Assembly: GCA_037042915.1 (NCBI GenBank)
Contig: CM073198.1
Span: 248,001-312,000 of the forward strand
Source of the DNA: Auricularia sp. M13
Lineage: Eukaryota; Basidiomycota; Agaricomycetes; Auriculariales; Auriculariaceae
Reading direction: 5' to 3'
DNA length: 64,000 nucleotides
Part shown: positions 33,766-41,767 of the stretch, piece by piece
How the letters are laid out: each line of letters starts with the position of its first letter
Numbering within the stretch: the stretch's first letter is position 1
Notes under the pieces: model-generated
What the model saw: only the letters and a program-made list of their open reading frames with translations
Told to the model about the DNA's origin: nothing
Database searches by the model: none
Program-made: the position numbers and the translations under genes

Positions 33766-34173
33766 CTCATAGATCATGTACACCGTTGCAAAAGAATATA
33801 TGTCCTATGAATCTCGAATACTCTCCTGCCCACATACGAAGGGTCCACGCGGCTGCAGTAAAGCAGACGCCATGGGATGATGCTTAGCAAGCATGAAGAT
33901 ATTCAATGGCATGCCAGTGCGAGTGGCAAAACAGTCTGGAGACGGATGGCGCGCCACAATACGGCGGTGGCATGCCAGAGGATAAGGTCACATGCTGGTA
34001 TTGAAAGAGATACTGTGGCGTGTCATGGCACGCCACTACCAAATCCACCTCTAGGATACATCATATCAAGGGACGGGATGGACCTTACTGGTACCTTGTA
34101 GAGACAGCCTGACCTCCAATTTGCCACTGGTGCGTTGGCTGCGCGTTCATGCTCGTGCCTAACCAAAATCTCA

Positions 34174-34809
34174 GTATTCAACCCAATGGCTAAGCTGCAG
34201 TGGTTTCAAGGTCGTGCTGGGTTTGGTCGCCTTCAGCTTGACCAGCTTGCACAGCGCATGGCTGAAGTATTCAATGATCACTACATGCACAACGCTCCAG
34301 CACCGGCTGCTGCCCAAGATGAGCATCCTCAGGTGTGCAGCTCAGCACACTCAGCGTTTTCAGCTCATTTCCATCTTAGTCCCAGTCGTTTGCGGAGCAG
34401 ATGTTCAATGCCTCTCCTGCGAAGCCTGCAGCGCCCCGCCTCGGAGCTGCTGCCGCTCCTGCCGCTGCTGCTGCTGTGGTCTCTGAACTTGACCACTACC
34501 TCGCTGCACCCCCTGAGAAGACCCAGGACGTTCTTGTGTGGTGGTTTACGCATCGGGATCAGTATCCCAATCTGTACAAGATGGCAACAGACTACTGCTC
34601 AATTCCTGGTGCGTTCAGATGCCGCGCTAGCTTGCCAATACTGATTGCTGCTAGCCACCACTGTTGATGTCGAGCGTCTGTTTAGCAGTGGCCGTATGCT
34701 CCTCTGCTACCTTCGAAACCGCCTTTCAGCCAATTCTGTGCACTCCATTTTGTGCTTGAAGTCGTGGTGGGACGGAGAGGTCATTACTGATGATTTGTTC
34801 GACTTGTAA
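34174..34809 (+). pseudogene. hAT transposase, C-terminal part with dimerisation domain
   Basis: Continuation of the transposase beyond the KDZ element. After an acceptor (ATCTCAG, about 34,173) come NPMAKLQWFQGRAGFG and MAEVFNDHYM; an Ala/Pro linker; the hAT dimerisation block VVSELDHYLAAPPEKTQDVL with WWFTHRDQYPNLYKMATDYC; and after a short intron ATTVDVERLFSSGRMLLCYL with LKSWWDGEV, stop at 34,809. The usual piece between the ID-containing block and the H/N-P-x-x-K-L block is missing, so even excision of the KDZ element would not restore the family's full length. Confidence 0.9.
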
Positions 34810-35101
34810 TGCACGGTTTGCCTTCAAAAATACTCAAACATGTTGTACATCCTCTATATACCTTCAAAAAAAAAATTGCGCTAGGCAGTGGTATTTCTAC
34901 AACGGCCTCGACGGCGGTTTCAACCCGCGGGTTTACGGGTCCGGGTTGGAGCCGAACCCGGCCCGTGCCGAACGGGTCTAACCCGTACCCGCGCACATCG
35001 GGTCAGGATTTGCGCGACCCGTACCCGTGTCCACGGGTTTCGGGTGACACCCGCCGCATTCGGGTCTGTTCGGGTGACGGGTAGACCCGTGCCGAACACT
35101 A

Positions 35102-35462
35102 ATCCTAGGTGATGAAGAGGGATGTCAGGAACTGGAGGATCTCCTTCATAGGTATAAAGCCTGGGTATCTGCAATGCTTTCAGACGCTGTCGGTTTTCGG
35201 TATTCCACGAGGGAACGTCTTCGTAGGTCTTTGACGGACACCATCGAGGATAGACGTTGTCGCGCTCCAAGAAATCAGCAATGCGTGACCTGAACCGGGC
35301 GATCACGGCTGGTACGGTTTCTGACTCAGGCCCGGGTGGCGGATGGGCCATGTACTCCGCTGTTCATGGATTTAGCTATGAGTCAAGATGCTGCTGCTGC
35401 ATACCTCCTTCGTAAGAAGATGGGGATGAGCGTGAAGTTGGTGTGCTGGGCGAGTCAGACAT
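35102..35462 (-). pseudogene. NTPase/nuclease-like family, copy A, 5' part
   Basis: First exons of copy A, separated from the rest by the hAT element. Exon 1 from ATG 35,462 (MSDSPSTPTSRSSPSSYEG) ends at GTATGC; exon 2 begins near 35,350 (AHPPPGPESETVPAVIARF) and runs through FLERDNVYPRWCPSKTYEDV, LQIPRLYTYEGDPPVPDIPL to HHLG, where the duplication ATCCTAGG and the hAT end interrupt it. Intron position and sequence match copy B. The promoter should lie just right of 35,462. Confidence 0.9.
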
Positions 35463-36156
35463 GCTCGCCGTGTAGTCGTGGTGGTGGTTCAACCCGTGGA
35501 GACGGATACCGCCGGTCGGACTTGTTCCGAGTTCCGATGCTCATGATCAACTTCAATTGAAGCCTGTCAAAACGCAGATTCAAGCAGGATTCAACCGCTC
35601 ACTGTCGTCCAACTGCAGGCTCGTACCTGACCTTTCTCCCCCGTATCGTGCCAAGGTCAACCTACATCCGCGAAATGAACATTGTTCTCATCCGGGACGT
35701 AGTCTGTCTCAGAGCGACGTCTTATACAGCGATCCCTCTTCCGGCGCTGCGGGCGGGGTCGCTGTATAGCGTCTACCATTAAAGACCGGGGCTTACCGGT
35801 TGGTCGACAGTACCTTTCCCGACCTATTAAGTAGCCATTTTCGATTATTCTTTGAAGATACCGATACTAAAGACCTTCCTGGAGTATGTTGAACAAGAAT
35901 ACCAACCAGTTTCAGTTTGAGCCTTTGCCAGTCGTGCAACTCACTGGATAACGGAATCAAATTGCTGACCTGTACTTCGGGTAGCCCTCCGACGGCAAAA
36001 CCACCGTTTAACCCCCAAACCACCTAGCCCTGTCGAGTTTCATGTCGGTTTTGACTTTAACCAAGACATTATGCAAGTAGAAGGGCTGGGAACACATCCT
36101 GTGTGTATTAGTGGTCGTTTGATTCCGCGACTTTAGGGCCGGTCATGTTGACCATC
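35463..36156. other. Upstream flank of copy A, nothing recognised
   Basis: The first ~100 bp resemble the region upstream of copy B; beyond that no coding signal, RNA or repeat is visible. A short inverted pair (ATACAGCGA ... TCGCTGTAT, near 35,725-35,765) is the only structure noticed. Confidence 0.45.
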
Positions 36157-36345
36157 CTATCCGGGACGCTGTGATCGGGTCATTCGCTCCGTCCACCGTG
36201 ACGGTAATACTAACAATACGTCCGCATGTGCCGTAGCAGCCCCAAAAATGACTTCAGCCTTCTGTCTCTCCTCCATGAATGGTGCTCTGGTGATGATGGA
36301 GTTAATGAAAGCCATGACGGCCTGAGGGTCGGACGGTTGGGCCAT
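36157..36345 (-). pseudogene. Fragment of the N-terminus of a D-like NTPase gene
   Basis: From ATG 36,345 it encodes MAQPSDPQAVMAFINSIITR then ERQKAEVIFGAATAHAD, matching in spacing the start of gene D (MAQPPDPRVFVNIGNIMALQ then GEKAALIFKDAT). After about 40 residues similarity ends. No NTPase domain follows in this direction, so this is a gene remnant. Confidence 0.6.
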
Positions 36346-36643
36346 TGAGCTTGAGATCGATACGTGGGCGATTGACGGTCGAGGGGAAGGATTGGGGCCG
36401 CAGTACCAAACATGCCGCTCGAGCCCCAGGCGACAGACAGGACTGAGCGAGGGCATCCGAACCTCGTTCGCGCTGCGCTGCGCCGCGTTGCCGTCCGTTC
36501 GGCGTTGTCATGCAGGGGACTTACCAGCGGGACCATGGCGTGACAGTGCCGACGCCGTCCCTTCCGCACTTCGCGTCCGGCAGGGTTTCGACGCACTCCC
36601 GGCGCGCGCACTGACGCTATCGACGAGAATCGTTCCGCGGCTG
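36346..36643. other. Flank between gene fragment and solo LTR
   Basis: Probably the 5' region of the truncated D-like gene. No reliable feature. Confidence 0.4.
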
Positions 36644-37396
36644 TGTTACGACCCATGCTCGTCCGACCCTTCTCTACCCTTCGGTCCTCTCGCCTCGTCC
36701 TTCCTTCGGTTCGAGTATATCTATTCTTCACTCGATTCCCTTCGCTTCCATTCGCTTCCCTTTCCTTTCGCCTTGCTTCCCTTCGATCCTATCGGTCTCG
36801 CCTCGCCTTCGCATTGCTCCGCTCGACCCGGATCACCTTCTAACACATTCTAGTATCTTTCTAATCATCTTCCGTCACTCCCGTTCGCTTCCTAAGCACT
36901 CTGTCATCATTCTGACTCACTCCGCTCGATATCGGATCACTCTGACTGCGATCACTGTGCAATCCTGTGTTTCGTACTTCTATTGTTGATCCGACCGGTC
37001 TAGCAGTTACCCGAGTGTCTCCCATGTGATTCTGTGCTTTCCTATTTGTATCCTTGCCTCGCTTTGATGTACTCTAGTTCGAAAACCGATTTAGCAACGA
37101 AATAGCAACAGCCTAGCTTCGTCCCACCTCACTAGAGCCGCGCCACTCAATCCGGCCGCTCTCCTCGCTGGCCTCGCTTTCTATCGGCACCTTCGGCTCA
37201 CTCTTTCTTCTATCGACGCTCGAGTACCTCGATTACCTCTCGAGCGCCCCCGTCTGCCTACTACGGGCTCCGGGGGCCATAGGTCATCTGTCGGGCCACC
37301 CGTCAAGGTTCCCCATCCACGCCTGGCTCCCCGTCTTAGACATCGGTCTATCGGTCGATCCGAGGCGTCCTAGTCTGTTCGGTCACGCGCTTAACA
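36644..37396 (+). mobile_element. Solo LTR of a gypsy-type retrotransposon
   Basis: A 753-bp sequence beginning TGTTACGACCC and ending GCGCTTAACA, flanked on both sides by the 5-bp duplication GGCTG (36,639-36,643 and 37,397-37,401). Its ends match those of the gypsy LTRs in this window (TGTTACGCCC ... GGCTTAACA on their own strand), so it is a related family, inserted on the opposite strand. The body is C/T-rich with no open frame of note. No internal retrotransposon sequence adjoins it, so it is a solo LTR left by recombination. Confidence 0.87.
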
Positions 37397-37401
37397 GGCT
37401 G

Positions 37402-38032
37402 CTCGAATAGCCCTGTCGCGGATGCCTACGAGGCGTCTACCCTGGTCGTGGGTCCAAACTGTACACGCCGTCGATTGCTATGCGACGCGTTTATACGAAG
37501 GCCCTGTTGTGCAAGGGTGCTTGCACCGCCGAAGGTACTCCAAGTCCAGGAGAACAGGATACCGCGCGAGGGGCACTTCGGCAGCGCGACGCTCAGCATC
37601 CTCACGGGGCTCGCGTTCTTCTCCCGGGTTGGGCACGCGACGTCGCGACGCGGCGGAGCATATACCTCTCACGGCGACTCGGGCAACTCGCGGCGCTGGA
37701 TCCGTGTCGAGTCTTTCCTACCGTGCCGCCACCGGAGACCATGATTGGCACGGTGACCCGGACGTCTCGCGTTGCCTTCACGGTCAATCGTGTCCTCCGC
37801 CCAGATTGCAGGTTTGCCGGTGCGCGCATCCGGTGCGCGCCCAGCGATCCGATGCTCTCCGTCGCCGCTTCGCACCCGGATCCGATGCCGCCGCCGCCGC
37901 CGAAGGGCGCAATCATTACCTATGCACTTGCCGCGGGCGGCAAGCCCTGCGCTTGCAGCAAATGCCGTCTGAATCCCACCTGCCGACCAACTGCGAACAG
38001 CGCCGTCCCGTTCAACCGGCTATCGGGCTGTC
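37402..38032. other. Between two LTRs, no secure gene
   Basis: G/C-rich with overlapping open frames on both strands, none with a recognised motif. It may be remains of the locus into which both retroelements inserted. Confidence 0.4.
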
Positions 38033-38755
38033 TGTTAAGCCTGCTGTGCCTTGGGGGTTTGGTTGCAAGGATAGTCGAACGTCCGGGCGCAGAGAACACT
38101 CGAACGAACAACTAGAGCCTTCGGTGCGTTATTGAGCACACCGGCTACGTCGAGTAGCACGACCGAAGGGACCGCGAGCAGCAGAGGACTCAGACGAGTA
38201 AGTCGGGCGAGGGAAGAACCCAGAGGCGAAGTCGAGAGAGAGAGATAGAGCGTGCGAGGGGCACGACTATGTCGATTTCGTAACTGGGGAGCTAGATACA
38301 AAGTCGAGGGTCTTTTATAGCTGGGGAGGTGATCCGATGTACTCGGAGTGTATCCTAGAGACGAAGGAGAGGGGCCTCAGATCAATAGAGATCGTCGTCA
38401 TTGGCCGATAGGATGAGTAAGAGCGAGTGGGTAAGGTATCGGGGGATCGGACGAATGACGAGAGGCGAATGACTAAGACGAGTGGAGCGAACCGGATATG
38501 AACACTATCGATACAGTAGGGACAAGGCGAGTTAGGTGGATGTATGCGAGTAAGGAGAGAAGCTAGAGAAGTGAGGGAGAGGTCTAGAGGTAGAGGACGA
38601 TGAGGAGAACATATCCCGAGCATATGAACACGAGGGGAGATAAGCCGGGTATTCGGGAGCTTGACCGAGTTGACCGAGTTGGCCGAGTGACGTAGAATGA
38701 CGCCGAGTGATGCCGAGAGCACGTGAGGTCCGCGGACCGGGGCACGGGCGTAACA
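38033..38755 (-). repeat. 3' LTR of gypsy copy 1
   Basis: 723 bp, TGTTACGCCC ... GGCTTAACA on the minus strand, same length as the LTR at 61,214-61,936 with only a few substitutions. Flanked on the internal side by the polypurine tract. Confidence 0.92.
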
Positions 38756-38953
38756 GTATCCCCCCTTTACGTCCTGAGCCCACGAAGGACTGCAGCATCG
38801 CAAGGTGAATACGAAAAAATGAGATAGCACGCACTCGAGTCCGAATGGGGCCAAAAGATCGGGTCGGGTCGGAACGGGTCGGGCGCAGATTAAAAGTGGT
38901 TGGGTCGGGAGTTGAATCGTCAAACCACTCTTGTCTTCTGCCCGCCGCCCACC

Positions 38954-40189
38954 ATGCCGCGATACGAATCGCTCGAGGACGTCGCCGCCGCGTACGACCG
39001 CAAGACCGTCGGCGCCGTCATGAGGTCGCTCGAGGACGACCCGACGATGGAGGCGCTGATCGCGGCGCACGAGGACGCGAAGCGGACGCTCGGCGGCCTG
39101 CAGCAAGAGGCCGTCGACGAGGAGGACCTCGACGCGATCGAGGCGTTCAGCGCGCAGGCGCCAGGCGAGGCCGAGCTGCGCCTGGCGGCGCAGCGACGCT
39201 TCGGGATGCTGGCCGAGCGCGTGGCCAAGATCGCGGCGGACGCGGGCGCCAAGGCGACGAAGAGCCAGGCGTCGCCGGCGAAAGCGCCGACCACGAGCAC
39301 GAAGGCGCCGGCGAAGGACGCGAGGGAGACCGAGTCGCCCGAAGAGGCGGAAGGCCATGGAGGTATGGGTCGAGTTACCTCGACTGCGCGATCTGGCTAA
39401 GGTGCGCTTTTGTTTTTAGGTCGATGTCGCGAAGACGGCTCAGGCGCCGCGCAAGGTCGCGCCGAAACCCGCGCCGGTCGCGGTCGCTCGCTCACCGTCG
39501 CTCGGGGCGGGCGAGACGCTCGAGGACGACGACGAGGTCGAGGAGATCGCGAGCCCGGTGGCGCCGGCCGCGAAGCCTAAGCCCAAGCCCAAGCCGCGCG
39601 CAGGCGGCAAGTTCACGGACAGGTGGCCGGAGGTGCCGTACGGGACGCGGTTCCCGAGCCAGGTAAGTTTTCGGTCGTTCGTGTTTTGCTCGCCGGGGCT
39701 GACATCGAGCAGTGCGAGGCCTGCGCCAAGCGCGGCGGCCAGTGCGTTCGGCAGCACCGGTCGAACACTTGCACCGCGTGTCATCAGACCCGGGGCAAGT
39801 GTACGCACTCGGGCAAGCCGTTCGTGCCGCGCGGCGAGAAGAGGGCGGCGTCGCCGAGTGCGTCGCCCGAGCGCCCCAAGAAGGTGCGCATCGTCGAGGG
39901 GACGACGCTGGGGACGAGGGCGGCCGAGGACCGCGCGAAGACGGCCGAGCACCGCAGGGTCGTGGAGAACCACGCCCTGTGGACGAACAATTCGGTGCAC
40001 AACATCGAGCGGATGTTGTACCGGATGCTGCAGTGGCAAGCGCAGCAGTTCGGCCAGTCGATCGACGAGTCGATCGACGATCCGTTCACGAGCGAGGAGG
40101 AAGAGGAGGCCGAGGAGGAGGTCGAGGAGGAGTCCGAGGAGGAGGACGAGGAAGCGGTCGAGGAAGCGACAGAGGACGCGGACGAGTAG
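38954..40189 (+). pseudogene. Antisense zinc-cluster gene inside gypsy copy 1
   Basis: Runs opposite to pol. Exon 1 38,954-39,362 (MPRYESLEDVAAAYDRKTVG), exon 2 39,420-39,662, exon 3 39,713-40,189. Exon 3 has a Cys cluster CEACAKRGGQCVRQHRSNTC then TACHQTRGKCTHS (Cys pairs spaced 2-6-8-2-6), a basic stretch (ERPKKVRIVEG), a helix (NNSVHNIERMLYRMLQWQAQ) and a very acidic Glu tail. Summed exons are 1,129 nt, not divisible by three; relative to copy 2 two bases are missing near 39,339 (ESP|PKRRK becomes ESPEEAEG), so this copy is frameshifted. Unknown function; it looks like a retroelement-borne DNA- or RNA-binding protein. Confidence 0.75.
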
Positions 40190-40309
40190 GCGATAGGGTA
40201 GAGTAGTAGCGGGTGCGACCAAAGTCGCCCAAAATGTAATAAATGACTGTTTCTTGGAATCGGGTGAAAAGCGAGTGAGCGAAGAAATAGCGAGTGAAAA
40301 AGCGAGTGC

Positions 40310-41535
40310 TTGAATGTTTTCGAATTTCTTGAGGATTTGCTGGAACTCTTGATAACTGCCGGGAGCGCTGGGATTTGCAGCATAGAAGTCTTGAACTGCT
40401 TCTTGCGCGTGTTCGAGATTTTCGGAGCCCATCTCAGTGGTCTCGGGGTCGTCGGGAGTGCCGATGTGACCGATCCAGCGAATGCGAAAACGAAGGCGCG
40501 AGTGACGATGGCGATTGTCGATGCGTACGCTGAGTACTTCGAGCTCGTACTCCTGCTCGCCGTCGACGACGACGGGCAGAGGAGGTTCTTGACGTTGACC
40601 GGGGAACGCTTCTCGAGGGTGGGGTTCGAGTTGCGAGACGTGAAAGACCGGGTGTACGCGAGCGAGGTAGTCGGGTAGGCTGAGGGTGAACGATTGCGAG
40701 CTAGGTTGATCGACGATCGGGAACGGGCCTAGGTAGCGATCGGCGAGTTTGCGGGTGGGCTGCGTCGTCTTGATGTGCTCCGAGAGGACGTAGGCCATGT
40801 CGCCGACCTTGAAGTCAGGCGGGGGAGTGCGTCGAGCATTCGCAGATGCAGTGTAACGTTTCTGAGCGGCAGCGATCTGCTCTTTCAGGACGTCCTGCAG
40901 TTCGTGGATGTCGACAGCGAAGTCGCGGGCGCGAGCAGAGGCAACGTCGCGCTCGGGGTAGACGGAGATGTTCGGGTGAAAACCCTTGTTGGCGAAGAAA
41001 GGCGAGACACCAGTCGAGTCGTTCGGGGTGTTGTTGTACGTGAATTCGGCGAGAGGGAGTAGCTCGGACCAGTTGTCCTGCTCGTAGTTGCAGTAGAGAC
41101 GGAGGTACTGCTCGAGCGTCTGGTTCGTGCGTTCGACTTGACCGTTCGCCTCCGGGTGGTGACCCGAGGTGAAGTGCATGGTCATGTTGAGGAGCGAGCC
41201 GAGTGCGCGAAAGAAGCGGGGAGACAATTCGGAGCCGCGGTCGGTAGAGACGTGCGAGGGAGCGCCATGTTTGGCGAAGACGTGGATGAGGAAGAGACGC
41301 GCGAGTTCTTCGGAGGTGATCTTGTCCTTGGTCGGGACGAAGATACCCTGCTTCGAGAGGCGATCAATAATGACGAGGATCGCGGTGTAACCGTTGGACT
41401 CAGGGAGTTGTTCGATGAAGTCCATCGAGATCGAGTCCCAGTTGCGAAGCGGAATCGGGAGCGGTTGAAGTCGACCGTACGGCTTGTGTCGTCGAGGTTT
41501 GCTGCGCCCACAGGTGACGCAGTGCTTGTCCAATG
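40310..41535 (-). pseudogene. Gypsy pol, integrase and C-terminus, copy 1
   Basis: Begins inside the integrase HHCC region (HCVTCGRSKPRRH, about 41,530) and continues through ISMDFIEQLPESNGYTAILV (first catalytic Asp), HVSTDRGSELSPRFFRALGS (second Asp), GHHPEANGQVERTNQTLEQY (Glu), the YNNTPNDSTGVSPFFANKGF block, LADRYLGPFPIVDQP, VFHVSQLEPH and a chromodomain-like tail (YELEVLSVRIDNRHRHSRLR). Integrase residues D-D-E are all present, but protease, RT and RNase H are missing. The copy-2 stop after KFENI (TAA) is here CAA at about 40,310, so the frame runs on into the antisense gene for nearly 290 codons. Confidence 0.9.
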
Positions 41536-41767
41536 CTCTCCAGTCGGCTGTGCGGGGTGTCGAGTTCATCGCTGTCCAGGCTGGAATTGCGGGTCGATTG
41601 GTCAACAACTGGACCGATTGGAGCGGTTCCTATAAGATGCATGCAGGGTCATCATCTTCTCCGACACAATACAATCACAGCAACCGGAAACTCGAGCGGT
41701 CTATTTGAGCCTCGCTGCCTTCCCAGTGCGCCGTCCCAGCATCCACTCGCTCCCCTCTTGCTGGCCA

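Larger units (their letters stand above)
33118..34036. repeat. Right subterminal palindromes
   Basis: Sparse TGGCRYGCCA sites at 33,119, 33,907, 33,947, 33,968 and a final pair near 34,016-34,036, about 75 bp inside the right end of the KDZ element. Confidence 0.85.
13281..34110. mobile_element. Giant KDZ DNA transposon, about 20.8 kb, with cargo genes
   Basis: Inserted inside the hAT transposase gene. Left end AGGCTGCCCCAAAATGG and the reverse complement of the right end AGGCTGTCTCTACAAGG are similar and both continue to TAAGGT about 22-24 bp in, so I read them as imperfect terminal inverted repeats. It encodes a KDZ (Kyakuja/Dileera/Zisupton) transposase fused to a Ulp1 protease and at least eight further genes on both strands. 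TGGCRYGCCA palindromes fill the gaps between genes. No clean target duplication is visible. The hAT protein also lacks the usual ~60 residues between its two pieces, suggesting that target DNA was deleted at or after insertion. Confidence 0.85.
10328..35101. mobile_element. hAT DNA transposon carrying a nested KDZ element
   Basis: The 8-bp target duplication ATCCTAGG lies at 10,320-10,327 and 35,102-35,109; copy B at about 56,690 shows the empty site with one ATCCTAGG. The ends are TAGTGATCAC on the left and CACTA on the right (inverted TAGTGTTCGG), each followed by ACCCG/CGGGT-rich subterminal sequence, as is usual for basidiomycete hAT elements. The encoded transposase is Ac/hAT type in two pieces (11,060-13,282 and 34,174-34,809). 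Without the nested KDZ element this hAT would be about 3.9 kb, a normal size. Confidence 0.93.
38033..41535 (-). mobile_element. Ty3/gypsy retrotransposon, copy 1, 5'-truncated
   Basis: On the minus strand: end of pol (integrase plus chromodomain-like tail), a polypurine tract (reverse complement of 38,756-38,769, AAAGGGGGGATAC) and a 723-bp 3' LTR. Upstream pol, gag and the 5' LTR are absent; the break lies near 41,530 inside the integrase zinc-binding region. An extra gene is carried antisense between pol and LTR. Nearly identical to copy 2 at 61.2 kb. Confidence 0.9.

Noticed and set aside
13281-34110. A TET/JBP dioxygenase among the KDZ cargo
   Set aside because: Expected from the literature on KDZ elements, but I found no HxD...H...R type block in any readable frame.
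37422-38135. Plus-strand frame with a Cys-rich piece (KPCACSKCRLNPTC)
   Set aside because: Crosses into the LTR and has overlapping equal-length frames; no family recognised.
39440-40309. Extra C-terminal 290 codons of gypsy pol in copy 1
   Set aside because: Open only because the TAA seen in copy 2 became CAA; the extension is the complement of the antisense gene.
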